Under the pieces are notes generated by a model. It searched no databases and was not told the DNA's origin. It worked only from the letters and a program-made list of their open reading frames with translations. Source: Natronosporangium sp035305625 (GTDB lineage Bacteria > Actinomycetota > Actinomycetes > Mycobacteriales > Micromonosporaceae). Taken from it: DNA of 64,000 nucleotides. The position numbers and the translations under genes are program-made. How positions within the stretch are numbered: position 1 is the stretch's first letter; each line of letters begins with the position of its first letter. Shown piece by piece: positions 26,127 through 34,757 of this stretch. Location of the stretch: positions 868,001 through 932,000 of the forward strand of contig CAWEKD010000005.1 of NCBI GenBank assembly GCA_963809545.1, read 5' to 3'.

Positions 26127-26653
26127 CCCGGGCGCTGCTGTCCCTGGGCAGCAATCTCGGGGATCGGGTCGGTCAGCTGCGGGCGGCGGTGGCGGGGCTG
26201 GGGGAGGCGGTGGAGCTCGTCTCCGGGGTGTACGAGACCCCGCCCTGGCCGCCTGGGCATGCCGCGCCGAACTACCTGAACGCGGCGGTGCTGGTCCACG
26301 ACCCGGCCGCCGGACCGGAGCACTGGCTGGCGGAGGCGCGCCGGTTGGAACACGCCGCCGGGCGGCAGCGGGATCCGCATGACCGCTACGCCCCCCGCAC
26401 CCTCGACGTCGACGTGATCATGGTGTGGGACGAGGCGGGTGAGCCGGTGATCAGCACCGATCCGGAGCTGACCCTGCCGCATCCCCGGGCCCACCTGCGT
26501 GCGTTCGTCTTACGGCCGTGGCTGGACCTACAGCCGTACGCCCGACTGCCCGGCCACGGGTGGCTGACCGACCTGCTGCGCTCCGAGCCGGTCGCCACGG
26601 ACCTACCGCTACTTCGTCCCCGACCGGACCTGTCGATAGAGTCGGGAGAATGA
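26123..26653 (+). CDS. folK: hydroxymethyl-dihydropterin pyrophosphokinase
   Basis: 176-aa HPPK that transfers pyrophosphate from ATP to hydroxymethyl-dihydropterin, feeding FolP. It opens RALLSLGSNLGDRVGQL. The ATP/Mg site reads RDPHDRYAPRTLDVDVIMV with the paired Asp residues of DVDVI, and it ends with LPHPRAHLRAFVLRPWLDL. GTG at 26123 overlaps the folB stop; the in-frame upstream extension is a shadow. The stop overlaps the ATG of the DUF3180 gene. Confidence 0.94.
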   Translation: MTRALLSLGSNLGDRVGQLRAAVAGLGEAVELVSGVYETPPWPPGHAAPNYLNAAVLVHDPAAGPEHWLAEARRLEHAAGRQRDPHDRYAPRTLDVDVIMVWDEAGEPVISTDPELTLPHPRAHLRAFVLRPWLDLQPYARLPGHGWLTDLLRSEPVATDLPLLRPRPDLSIESGE

Positions 26654-27207
26654 GCCAGCCCCAGCCCACGCTCCGGCCCACCCAGCCGGCCACGCTGGTG
26701 GTCGCCGGCCTCAGCGCCGCTGCGGTGGCGTGGCTACTGATCAGCAACTTCTACCAGGATCTGCCGCCGATGATTTGGCCGACGGCGATCCTGATCGCCG
26801 CGATCGCGGCGTTTGAAGGGTTGGCAGCCTGGGTGCTGTGGGGACGCATTCACGGCCGGGGGCGGTTCGCCCGCGGGTCGGCGGGGCGCCGGCCGGAGCC
26901 GGTGGATCCGCTGGTGGTGGTCCGGTACGTGGTTCTGGCCAAGGCCTCCTCGCTGGCGGGCGCGATCCTGGCCGGTGCCTATGGCGGGTTCGTCCCCTGG
27001 CTGGCCATGGAGTCGGGGCGGGTCACCAGCGCCGCTGCGGAGCTGCCCCCGACCATTGGTGGGTTGGTCGCCTCCATGGGGTTGATCGCGGCCGCGTTGT
27101 GGCTGGAGTACGCCTGTCGGGTGCCTAAGGGGCCCGATGAGGACGAGGGCCGGCCTGGACGTCGACCTGAGCAGCGCGGCTCGGACGGATCCCCGGACTC
27201 CCCGTAG
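26650..27207 (+). CDS. DUF3180 membrane protein
   Basis: 185-aa protein with four membrane helices: LVVAGLSAAAVAWLLISNF, PTAILIAAIAAFEGLAAWVL, YVVLAKASSLAGAILAGAYG and TIGGLVASMGLIAAALWLEY. A charged Arg/Asp/Glu tail ends it. It is the DUF3180 protein found behind folK across actinomycetes; function unknown. The start overlaps the folK stop by four bases. TAGAGT lies seven bases before the ATG, so it might also have its own leaderless transcript. Confidence 0.82.
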   Translation: MSQPQPTLRPTQPATLVVAGLSAAAVAWLLISNFYQDLPPMIWPTAILIAAIAAFEGLAAWVLWGRIHGRGRFARGSAGRRPEPVDPLVVVRYVVLAKASSLAGAILAGAYGGFVPWLAMESGRVTSAAAELPPTIGGLVASMGLIAAALWLEYACRVPKGPDEDEGRPGRRPEQRGSDGSPDSP

Positions 27208-27222
27208 TCGGACCGTTTCGCT

Positions 27223-27305
27223 GAGAACTCTTTTCCATTCGGGGCTGTTCTCACACCGGTGGTGCGGGTACGGTGCGTGCCGTACGATGCGAACCCCGGG
27301 TTCGC
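27223..27305. repeat. cluster of three inverted repeats
   Basis: In the 192-bp gap before the permease-like gene: GAGAAC (27223) with GTTCTC (27247) spaced by 18; GTACGG (27268) with CCGTAC (27280) spaced by 6; and GCGAACCC (27289) with GGGTTCGC (27298) around one central C. The last is a perfect 17-base palindrome-like site. These look more like operator sites than a terminator because the loops are very short or very long. Confidence 0.5.
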
Positions 27306-27399
27306 GGGCGGGCAAAGACGTGCTCGATGAGGGGGACAGCGGCAGTAACGGGGGCGAGGGGGATCCAGGGTAGGAAATCGACCGCAGGGAGGCGCGCCG

Positions 27400-28743
27400 A
27401 TGGCGTACGACGACGACCCGTACCGGCACCAGGAGACCGGATCCGCTGACTTCGGCAGCCCGGCCGCGCCCGAACATCGCCCACCTATCTCCCCGGGGGG
27501 CTTCCCGAACGTGGCCAGCCGGATGTTCACCGATTCGGTTCTCGAATCGGACCGCCCGTCCAGCACCTCCACTGTGGTGTCAACGGAGTCCCCGGCCGGG
27601 AAGGACACGGTTACCGCCGGTCCGGTCGAGCGTACGTCGGGTGCCCGTGACCGACTGCTCGTGCACGGGTTGTGGGAACTGCTGCTGTTGGCCGTCACCG
27701 CCGGCCTGGGCTATCTGCTCTGGCAGGCCGATCCGCAGGTGCTGACCGATCCCGCACTGGCCCAGTCGTTGGTGTTGGCCGCCGGATTCGGGTTGCTCGG
27801 GATCGCCGCGGGGGTGAGTCTGCGGGCCGGTGTGCCGAACCTTGCGATCGGCCCGGTGGCGGCGGCGGCCGGGCTCTACTTCGCTCAGCGAGGAGGCGAA
27901 GGGATGATGGCGCCCACCGTCTTCGCGCTCGGGCTGGCGGTGGTGGGCGCGGTCGCGGTCTGGTTGGTCGTGGTGCTCCTGCGGGCGCCGGGCTGGGCGG
28001 TCACCCTGTGCGCAGGGGCGGCGGTGGTGGTGTGGCTGCAATTGCAGCCGGCAACGGTGCCATTGACCGGTGAGTTCGACCCCACTGGCCGAGCGACCGT
28101 GCTTTTCGCGGCGGTGGCGGTGCTCGCGGTGCTGGGAGGACTCCTCGGAAGCCTCCGGTCGATTCGCCGCACCTTTGGCCAGTGCCGGCCCGATCCGGTC
28201 CGTCGGCCACCCGTCCGGGCAGTGATGCTGATGGGCGGCGTGCTGCTGCTGTCGATGACCTTGCCGGTGATCGCTGGGGTGCTCCTGACGGCCGCCGCCG
28301 GCGTGCCTGCCCAAGGCAGCGCCGGAGCTAACTGGCTACTGTGGACCATGGTCGGGCTCGGGGTGGCCCTGCTCGGTGGCACCAGTGCGTACGGCCGGCG
28401 AGGCGGCGTGCTGGGCACCATCCTGGCGGTGGTGGCGCTGGTGTTGTTCCACCGGTACCAGCAGGAGCAGGGGTGGCACATCGCCCTCCTGGCTACCGCC
28501 ACCGGCATGGTCCTGATTGGACTATTGGTCACTCAGCTGGTGGAGCGGTTCGGCCGCCCTCGCCAGGGTGAAGAGGAGAACGGGAAGAGTGACCAGGAGG
28601 CGGATCCGTGGCAGGGCAGTGGTCTGCAGGATCCAGACCCGACCCTGACCGATGACGCCGATGCCTGGTCGTCGGCGCTGCCGGCGCGGCCGGCCCCGGC
28701 CATCCCGGCCGCGTGGGAAGACGACCGATGGGGGCGGGTCTGA
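27400..28743 (+). CDS. polytopic membrane protein resembling RbsC/LivH-type permeases
   Basis: 447 aa. A soluble N-terminus of about 85 residues rich in Ser/Pro is followed by about ten helices (for example GLWELLLLAVTAGLGYLLW, SLVLAAGFGLLGIAAGVSL, AVMLMGGVLLLSMTLPVIAG, LLATATGMVLIGLLVTQLV) and a 65-residue acidic tail. The segment GVSLRAGVPNLAIGPVAAAA recalls the membrane fold of ribose or branched-chain amino-acid ABC permeases, but no ATPase or binding protein is adjacent. It may be a stand-alone protein of another function. The ATG follows GGGAGG. The inverted-repeat cluster upstream suggests regulation. Confidence 0.65.
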   Translation: MAYDDDPYRHQETGSADFGSPAAPEHRPPISPGGFPNVASRMFTDSVLESDRPSSTSTVVSTESPAGKDTVTAGPVERTSGARDRLLVHGLWELLLLAVTAGLGYLLWQADPQVLTDPALAQSLVLAAGFGLLGIAAGVSLRAGVPNLAIGPVAAAAGLYFAQRGGEGMMAPTVFALGLAVVGAVAVWLVVVLLRAPGWAVTLCAGAAVVVWLQLQPATVPLTGEFDPTGRATVLFAAVAVLAVLGGLLGSLRSIRRTFGQCRPDPVRRPPVRAVMLMGGVLLLSMTLPVIAGVLLTAAAGVPAQGSAGANWLLWTMVGLGVALLGGTSAYGRRGGVLGTILAVVALVLFHRYQQEQGWHIALLATATGMVLIGLLVTQLVERFGRPRQGEEENGKSDQEADPWQGSGLQDPDPTLTDDADAWSSALPARPAPAIPAAWEDDRWGRV

Positions 28744-28850
28744 CCCACGGTGGTCGCCTTGTCCCATCAGGGGTGAGCGCCCTGCATCGGTCAGGTGTTC
28801 GACCGTGTTCCACTGCGAAATGAGGCATTTTCAACCCGCGGAACTCTCGC

Positions 28851-28856
28851 TAATCT
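28851..28856 (+). promoter_or_regulatory. -10-like hexamer of a leaderless start
   Basis: TAATCT, six bases (CTGTGC), then the ATG at 28863 of the coiled-coil membrane protein; no ribosome-binding site. Confidence 0.45.
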
Positions 28857-28862
28857 CTGTGC

Positions 28863-30158
28863 ATGCCTGGCAAGGACACGAGCGAGGACCAGCGGCAGCA
28901 CCGGTTGTCGCAGGTCGGATTCTGGGTCGGTGCCGGGCTGACCCCACTAGCCGCGGTGCTGTGGCTGATAGGCGGCGCCGGGCAACGCCTGGGCGGAGCG
29001 CTGGGAATGCTGGCGTTGGCCGCGGTCGGTTTGTCGATGGCGCGGCGGCCACAGCCGACGGTGTCGACCAATGACTGGGACGACCGGTTACTGGGGGAGT
29101 TCGACGCGCTGCGGGCGGAGTTGCGCGCAGAGATCGTCAATGCGGCGCAGGCCAACCGGCACGCCCTCAACACGCAGGTGGCGGCGCTGAAACGGCAACT
29201 GGCGGAGATTCGCGCGGAAACGGCCGGGCCGGCGGAGGCGGTGCGCCCGGCCTCGGCCGTGGTCGGCGCCGTGGGAGTGAGCGCCGCGGCCCGGGTACCG
29301 CCGACCGGGGCGGCCGGGTGGCCAGGTGATGCGGTCGATCCCGGGGCCGGACCGCATCGGTACCGCGGCGGGAGCGCCGGTGAACCGCTCCCGGTGCCGA
29401 CGAGTCAACCGATCCCCACCGGCGGGATCTACCGGCATACCGAGACCGTGCAGGTAACTCGTTCCACCTATGTGGACCGAAGTGCGGTCGCGGGTGAACC
29501 GGCCGAGTCGTACCTGGACTACCGGGAGCCGGATGACCGAACGGCTGGTCATCAGCGAGCAGGGCGCTGGCGGGAGGAGCACACCGCCGCGGAGCACCGG
29601 GACTGGGACAACCCCGACTGGGGTGATCGGTGGAGCCGGGAGGCGGACCGGGAGCGATGGCAACCATCCACGCCCCGACGGCCGGCCGCCGAAGTCGATC
29701 GGTGGAGCGGGGCGGAGGAGCCGGAGTTCGCGGCCGGGCGGCGGTGGGCAACGGTCCGAGCCAGTGAGGACGGCCGGGAGCTTCAGTTCGCGGAGCGCCG
29801 GGTAGCCCGACATCGAGACGGATCCGCCGACGAGGTCCAGATCGAGGATCGCTGGGCGACCGTGCAGCGGTCCGGCTCGGACTGGGATGATCCGCGGTCG
29901 GACGGTCCTCGGTACGACGACCCTGGCTATGGCGCGTCGTATGGTGCTACTCGACGTGGTGACTCCCGGTACGACGACCACCGGTACGACAGCCCGCGGC
30001 GTCCGGAACCCGCGGCCGCTCTCCCCGCCGGCGGCTCCTGGCAGGAGCGATGGGAGCAGGCGCCGGCGCGGAGTCGCCGCTACCGGGAGCCGGATGAGCG
30101 GGCGGAGTATGCGTCCCGGCGGTCGGATTTCGAGTTCGACCGCGAGCGATGGCGGTGA
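28863..30158 (+). CDS. two-helix membrane protein with coiled coil and charged low-complexity tail
   Basis: 431 aa, not recognised. Two hydrophobic helices near the N-terminus (QVGFWVGAGLTPLAAVLWLI; GGALGMLALAAVGLSMA) are followed by a predicted coiled coil (LLGEFDALRAELRAEIVN to LKRQLAEIRAETAG, about 78-120). About 300 residues rich in Arg, Asp, Trp, Tyr and Glu then follow, with repeated short themes (RYDD, REPDDR, DRWS). This looks like an intrinsically disordered cytoplasmic tail. The low-complexity part has strong codon bias like its neighbours, so it is genuinely coding. It is convergent with nuoD. Function unknown. Confidence 0.65.
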   Translation: MPGKDTSEDQRQHRLSQVGFWVGAGLTPLAAVLWLIGGAGQRLGGALGMLALAAVGLSMARRPQPTVSTNDWDDRLLGEFDALRAELRAEIVNAAQANRHALNTQVAALKRQLAEIRAETAGPAEAVRPASAVVGAVGVSAAARVPPTGAAGWPGDAVDPGAGPHRYRGGSAGEPLPVPTSQPIPTGGIYRHTETVQVTRSTYVDRSAVAGEPAESYLDYREPDDRTAGHQRAGRWREEHTAAEHRDWDNPDWGDRWSREADRERWQPSTPRRPAAEVDRWSGAEEPEFAAGRRWATVRASEDGRELQFAERRVARHRDGSADEVQIEDRWATVQRSGSDWDDPRSDGPRYDDPGYGASYGATRRGDSRYDDHRYDSPRRPEPAAALPAGGSWQERWEQAPARSRRYREPDERAEYASRRSDFEFDRERWR

Positions 30159-30238
30159 TCCGGAGCCAGCTAGCGCCGCTGTGGACGATCCTCCTGGCGG
30201 TTGGTCCGTAATGCGCAACCGCGGCGTCCGTTGTCCGG

Positions 30239-31402
30239 TTACTTGTCGATGTCGCCGATCACGAAGAACATCGACCCCAGGATCGCCACCAGATCGGACA
30301 CTCGACAGCCCGGCACCACGGCGCTGAGCGCCTGGACATTGGCGTACGAGGCGGTACGGAGCTTCAACCGCCAGGGGGTCTTGTCGCCTCGGGAGACCAG
30401 GTAGTAACCATTGATCCCGAGCGGGTTCTCGGTCCAGGCGTAAGTGTGCCCCTCTGGCGCCCGCACGACCTTCGGCAACCGGACGTTCACCGGCCCGGTG
30501 GTCCGGTCCACCCGCTGCAGACACCGCTCCACCAGGTCGAGCGACCCGTACACCTGCTCCAGGAGCACCTCGAACCGGGCGTGGCAGTCCCCCGCGGTCC
30601 GGGTGACCACCGGCACGTCCAATTCCCGATAGGCCAGATAGGGCTCATCCCGGCGTAGATCAAAGTCGAGCCCGCTGGCCCGTGCCACCGGCCCGGACAC
30701 CCCGTACGCCGCGGCCTGGGCGGCGGTCAGTACCCCCACCCCCTGGGTGCGGGCGAGGAAAGTGTCGTTGGTGCGGATGAGCCGATCCAGCTCCGGCAAC
30801 CATCGCCGGACCTGGTCGACCGCCTCGCGCACCCGCCCGGTCCAGCCCGCGGGCACCTCCTCCTTCAGACCCCCCACCCGGTTGAACATGTAATGCAATC
30901 GACCGCCACTGGCCTCCTCCATCACCGCCTGCAGCGCCTCCCGCGCGCGGAACGCGTCGAACATCGGGGTGACCGCGCCGATCTCCAGCGGGTAGGAGCC
31001 GAGGAACATCAGGTGGTTGAGCACGCGGTTGAGCTCGGCCAGTGTGGTGCGCAACCACACCGCCCGCTCCGGCACCTCCAGTCCGAGCATCCGCTCCACC
31101 GCGAGGGCCACCCCGAGTTCGCTGGCGAACGCCGACAGCCAGTCGTGGCGATTGGCCAGCACCATGATCTGCCGGTAGTCGCGGACTTCGAACAGCTTCT
31201 CCGCGCCCCGGTGCATGTAGCCCACCACCGGCGCGCAGGAGACCACCCGCTCCCCGTCCACCGTCAGTTTCAATCGCAGCGTCCCATGCGTGGACGGGTG
31301 GTGCGGTCCGATGGTGAGCGCCAGGTCAGTCGTTTCCAACCCAGCGCCGGTGCCGACGGTGAGCTCCCGTAGGGAGCCGGCGGAATGCGGCTCGGTGGTC
31401 AT
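30239..31402 (-). CDS. nuoD: NADH-quinone oxidoreductase subunit D, solitary copy (NuoD2-like)
   Basis: 387-aa homologue of the 49-kDa quinone-site subunit of complex I. It has ALTIGPHHPSTHGTLRLKLT, VVGYMHRGAEKLFEVRDYRQ, ANRHDWLSAFASELG, LNRVLNHLMFLGSYPLEIGA and the C-terminal VSDLVAILGSMFFVIGDIDK, so length and core motifs are normal. It is not in a nuo operon: the only upstream partner is a MidA-type methyltransferase whose stop overlaps this ATG (ATGA at 31402). Orphan nuoD2 genes are known in Salinispora and Streptomyces. Whether it substitutes for NuoD in complex I or serves another complex cannot be told from sequence. Confidence 0.88.
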   Translation of the reverse strand: MTTEPHSAGSLRELTVGTGAGLETTDLALTIGPHHPSTHGTLRLKLTVDGERVVSCAPVVGYMHRGAEKLFEVRDYRQIMVLANRHDWLSAFASELGVALAVERMLGLEVPERAVWLRTTLAELNRVLNHLMFLGSYPLEIGAVTPMFDAFRAREALQAVMEEASGGRLHYMFNRVGGLKEEVPAGWTGRVREAVDQVRRWLPELDRLIRTNDTFLARTQGVGVLTAAQAAAYGVSGPVARASGLDFDLRRDEPYLAYRELDVPVVTRTAGDCHARFEVLLEQVYGSLDLVERCLQRVDRTTGPVNVRLPKVVRAPEGHTYAWTENPLGINGYYLVSRGDKTPWRLKLRTASYANVQALSAVVPGCRVSDLVAILGSMFFVIGDIDK

Positions 31403-32403
31403 GCCTGCCATAGTGCCATCGGGTCGATCCCGACCGGCTGCAGCAGCCAGTAGTGGCTCCCCAGCCCGGCCGGATCGGTGAGTTCCGCGATCTGACTGGC
31501 GGCGGCCAGCGCGGTCAGGTAACCAGCCGGGTCGGCGCCGGCCTGGGCCAGCGGCGGGCGGGCGCCGGTAAGTCCCAGCCGGGCCAACGCCTCCCGCTGG
31601 GTGAGCGTGATCGCCGCCGCCCCACCGGTGGCCGCCACCTCCCCGGCCACCGCCACCGCGTCGATCGCGACATGGGCGGTCAGGTCGCAGTGACCGTCCG
31701 GCACCGGGGGCACCTGCCGACCGGCCCGGAACCCGGTCAGGGTTCCCCCCTGCGGCCGGTGGGAGCGGGTGTGTCCGTAGTCGACCGCCAGCGCCGCGCC
31801 GTGGGTCACGGTGGCCACCGCCGCCGCCCACGCCTCGTCGCGGGTACGGCCGATTTCGGCGCGCTGCCCGGGCGCGGTCAACGGCCACCAGCGGGCCAAC
31901 CAGTCCGCGTCCGGGCCGGTCACCGGGGGACCCGGCTGCTCGCCCCCGGTGACCGGGTCGACCAGCTGATACCGGGCCACCCCGGCCGGATCCACCTCCG
32001 CGACCTCCACCGGGACGTTGTCCAACCACTCGGTGGCCAGCACCAGTCCGGTGAGTCGGGACAGCGGCGTCGACCGCCATTCGATCCGTTCCGGTAACTG
32101 GTCCGGCCGGGCGGCCCGCTCCACCGCCACCAGTCGCAACCGGTCGGACAGCCCGGCCGGGGTCCGGGCGGCCAGTCCGGTCAGCAGCTCGCCTCGGCCG
32201 GCGCCGATGTCCATCACCACCAGGGGATCGGGGTGTCCGAGTGCGGTGTCCAGCCGGAGCACCAGTCGGGTCACCGCTTCGGTGAACCACGCTGACGCGA
32301 GTACCGAGGTGCGGAAGTGGTGGGCCGGCGCGTTGCCGGGCCGGGTGAAGAACCCGTCCGGTCCGTACAGCGCGGCCGCCATCGCCTGCCGCCAGCGACG
32401 CAT
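31399..32403 (-). CDS. MidA/NDUFAF7-type SAM-dependent methyltransferase
   Basis: 334-aa class I methyltransferase of the MidA family (Methyltransf_28). It carries the YGPDGFFTRPGNAPAHHFRT opening typical of the family, the SAM loop VMDIGAGRGELLTGL, ATEWLDNVPVEVAEVD and AALAVDYGHTRSHRP. The eukaryotic member NDUFAF7 dimethylates an arginine of NDUFS2, the counterpart of NuoD. This gene is translationally coupled to a nuoD gene, which strongly suggests that NuoD is its substrate here too. The ATG at 32403 is supported by a leaderless-type hexamer. Within the reading frame there is no sign of damage. Confidence 0.85.
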   Translation of the reverse strand: MRRWRQAMAAALYGPDGFFTRPGNAPAHHFRTSVLASAWFTEAVTRLVLRLDTALGHPDPLVVMDIGAGRGELLTGLAARTPAGLSDRLRLVAVERAARPDQLPERIEWRSTPLSRLTGLVLATEWLDNVPVEVAEVDPAGVARYQLVDPVTGGEQPGPPVTGPDADWLARWWPLTAPGQRAEIGRTRDEAWAAAVATVTHGAALAVDYGHTRSHRPQGGTLTGFRAGRQVPPVPDGHCDLTAHVAIDAVAVAGEVAATGGAAAITLTQREALARLGLTGARPPLAQAGADPAGYLTALAAASQIAELTDPAGLGSHYWLLQPVGIDPMALWQA

Positions 32404-32409
32404 GCGGCC

Positions 32410-32415
32410 AGGCTA
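32410..32415 (-). promoter_or_regulatory. -10-like hexamer of a leaderless start (methyltransferase-nuoD operon)
   Basis: Minus-strand TAGCCT, six bases (GGCCGC), then the ATG at 32403. The neighbouring MFS stop is at 32413, so this promoter overlaps the end of that gene. Confidence 0.42.
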
Positions 32416-34089
32416 ATCGCCGGCCGGAGCGCTGCCCGGGGCCGCCCGACGACCGGGCGGAGGCAGTGGGCGGAGCCGCACCGACGGTGGAGGGTCGGTG
32501 GGGGGCGTCGGGGCGGCGTCCGGCGCCGAACGCGCGCCGGTGTCGTCGAGGCGGGTTGGTTCGGACGGATCCTCCAGGCGGGTGGCCAGCGGCTTGCCGG
32601 TCAGGAACGCCAGCAGTACGGCGGAGACCACCCCCAGCGGCACCAGATACAGGAACACCGGCATCAGGGCCTGGTTATAGGACTCGACCACGATCCGCAC
32701 CACCGGCTCCGGCAACTCTTTGAGCAGTTGTGGGGTGAGGGAATCCCCACCATCGGCCAGCGCCGGCGCGTCCGGCAGCCGGGCGTTCAGCCGATCCATC
32801 AGCCGGTGGGTGAACAGGCTGCCCACCACCGCGGAGCCGACCGACGCGCCGACCTGTCGGAAGTAGAAGTTGGCGGCGGTGGCGGTGCCCACCTGCCGCG
32901 CGGGAAACGAGTTCTGCACCACCAGGACCAGCAGCTGCATACCGGCCCCCAGCCCCACCCCCAGCACCGCCCCATAGGTGCAGATCACCCAGACCGGGGT
33001 GTCGGTATCCGGCGTCGACAGCAGCCACAGCGCGCCGCCGACCACGATCGAGCCGAGTGCGGGGAGCCACTTGTATCGGCCGGTGCGGCTGACGTACCAG
33101 CCGGTGGCCATCGACACCAGCAGGATGCCGGCCATCATCGGGATCATCAGCAGACCGGCCACGGTGGCGTCGGTGAGGGTGGCCATCTGCAGGTAGGTCG
33201 GCAGATAGGCGATGGCACCGAACATCGCCACCCCGGTGAGCAGACCGGCCACGGTGGTGATATTGAAGTCCCGGTTGCGGAACATCGCCAACGGCATGAT
33301 CGGTTCGGCGGCCCGCTTCTCCGCCAGCACAAAGAGCCCGGACGAGACCAGCAGGCCGACGATGAGCCAGAGGATCACCGGGGACGACCACTCGTACTCG
33401 GAGCCACCCCAGCTGGCCAGGAGCACCAGGCAGGTGGTGGCGGCCGATAGGAACACGATCCCCCAGTAGTCCAGCTGGGGACGGCCGTCAGCGGGCCGAC
33501 GCAGCCGCAGGAAGAAGATCACTGCCAGGAGGGCGATGGCTCCCAGCGGTAGGTTGATCCAGAACGCCCACCGCCACCCGGGGCCAGCGGTGAACCAACC
33601 CCCCAGCAGCGGACCGGCCACCGAGGAGAACGCGAACACCCCGCCCATCGCCCCCATGTACTTGCCGCGTTCCCGGGCCGGCACCACGTCCGCGATGATC
33701 GCCTGGGTCAGCACGATCAGGCCGCCACCACCCAGCCCCTGCACCGCCCGGGCCATGATCAGCCAGGTCATGTTCGGTGCCAGCGCCCCGACCAGGGAAC
33801 CAGCCACGAACAGGACGATCGCCGCCAGTAGCAGGTTCTTCCGGCCGATCAGATCCCCGACCTTGCCGTAGATCGGCAGCGAGATGGTGGAGGTCAGCAG
33901 GTAGGCGGTGATCACCCACAACAGCTGGTCGCCGCCGGCGAGCTCACCCACCATGGTCTGCAGCGCGGTCGACAGCACCGTCTGGTTCAGCGCCGCGAGC
34001 AGTAGCGACAGCATCAGCCCGGCGAACAACAGCAGCAGGCCGCGCCCGGCCGGGGTGGTCGGGCGAGTGTGGGCGGACTCAGTGCGCAT
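32413..34089 (-). CDS. MFS multidrug exporter, EmrB/QacA (DHA2) type
   Basis: 558 aa with 14 helices. Helix 1 is LLLLFAGLMLSLLLAALNQT with the family motif ALNQTVLSTALQTMVGEL. Motif A is GKVGDLIGRKNLLL and motif C GGVFAFSSVAGPLLGGWF. A Pro/Arg-rich C-terminal tail of about 55 residues is cytoplasmic. It follows a TetR gene on the same strand after 69 bp, so it is probably co-transcribed with and controlled by that repressor. Drug or metabolite export is likely; the substrate is unknown. Confidence 0.88.
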   Translation of the reverse strand: MRTESAHTRPTTPAGRGLLLLFAGLMLSLLLAALNQTVLSTALQTMVGELAGGDQLLWVITAYLLTSTISLPIYGKVGDLIGRKNLLLAAIVLFVAGSLVGALAPNMTWLIMARAVQGLGGGGLIVLTQAIIADVVPARERGKYMGAMGGVFAFSSVAGPLLGGWFTAGPGWRWAFWINLPLGAIALLAVIFFLRLRRPADGRPQLDYWGIVFLSAATTCLVLLASWGGSEYEWSSPVILWLIVGLLVSSGLFVLAEKRAAEPIMPLAMFRNRDFNITTVAGLLTGVAMFGAIAYLPTYLQMATLTDATVAGLLMIPMMAGILLVSMATGWYVSRTGRYKWLPALGSIVVGGALWLLSTPDTDTPVWVICTYGAVLGVGLGAGMQLLVLVVQNSFPARQVGTATAANFYFRQVGASVGSAVVGSLFTHRLMDRLNARLPDAPALADGGDSLTPQLLKELPEPVVRIVVESYNQALMPVFLYLVPLGVVSAVLLAFLTGKPLATRLEDPSEPTRLDDTGARSAPDAAPTPPTDPPPSVRLRPLPPPGRRAAPGSAPAGD

Positions 34090-34158
34090 GGGCGGTGAGC
34101 TACCTCCAGTCAGGCATGGCCGGCGATCGCCGGCGGATGTGCGGCTCGGCAGGGCCGG

Positions 34159-34740
34159 CTACCGGAGCCGGTCCAGGGCGGCGAACGCCTCGGTGAGCCG
34201 GTCACCGAGGCTGGTGTCATCGCCGGAGTTCCACCAGTCCCACACCGCCGCCCGCAGGACCGCGGTGGCGACCGCCGCCATTACCGACGCTTCGAACGTG
34301 GGCGGGCTCTGTCCGAGCCGGTGCGCGATGGCCTCGGCGATCACGGTCTCGAACTCCCGGAACCGCTGCTGCATCAACGGCGCGAGTTCCGGGTTGGCGG
34401 AGACCACTTCGTGTACCCGCTGCAGGTGGTGGCGCTCCTGGCCGACCTGCTGCACATACGCCACCAGCAGCTCCCGCAGCCCGTCCAGGATTCTCCCTTG
34501 GCCGGAGATGAACTGTGCCAGGAGCGGTTCCGGCATCGCCGGTGGCCCGGTCACCAACGCGTCCCGCTTGGTGGGGAAGTAGTTGAAGAAGGTACGGGGA
34601 GACACGCCGGCCGCTTCGGCGATTTCCTCGACGGTCACCCCGGCCAGGCCACGCTCGAGGACTAGCGCGACGGCGGCGTGATGGATCTCTTGGCGGGTGG
34701 CGGACCGGCGTCGCTCACGCAGCGGTGTAGTGGTGGACAC
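34159..34740 (-). CDS. TetR-family repressor
   Basis: 193-aa repressor. The N-terminal HTH is ATRQEIHHAAVALVLERGLA then VTVEEIAEAAGVSPRTFFNY and FPTKRDAL, and a helical ligand domain follows. The GTG at 34740 is chosen because AAGGGGG ends six bases before it; the longer frame to 34773 reads through the operator. Two adjacent small palindromes just upstream (34758-34788) are probably its own binding site. It heads an operon with the DHA2 exporter, the classic ligand-induced efflux layout. Confidence 0.88.
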   Translation of the reverse strand: MSTTTPLRERRRSATRQEIHHAAVALVLERGLAGVTVEEIAEAAGVSPRTFFNYFPTKRDALVTGPPAMPEPLLAQFISGQGRILDGLRELLVAYVQQVGQERHHLQRVHEVVSANPELAPLMQQRFREFETVIAEAIAHRLGQSPPTFEASVMAAVATAVLRAAVWDWWNSGDDTSLGDRLTEAFAALDRLR

Positions 34741-34757
34741 CCGACCCCCTTCTGAGT

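Noticed and set aside
27400..28743. True ABC sugar/branched-chain permease
   Set aside because: No ATPase or binding-protein gene nearby and long extra termini. Only the general helix pattern supports it, so kept as 'resembling'.
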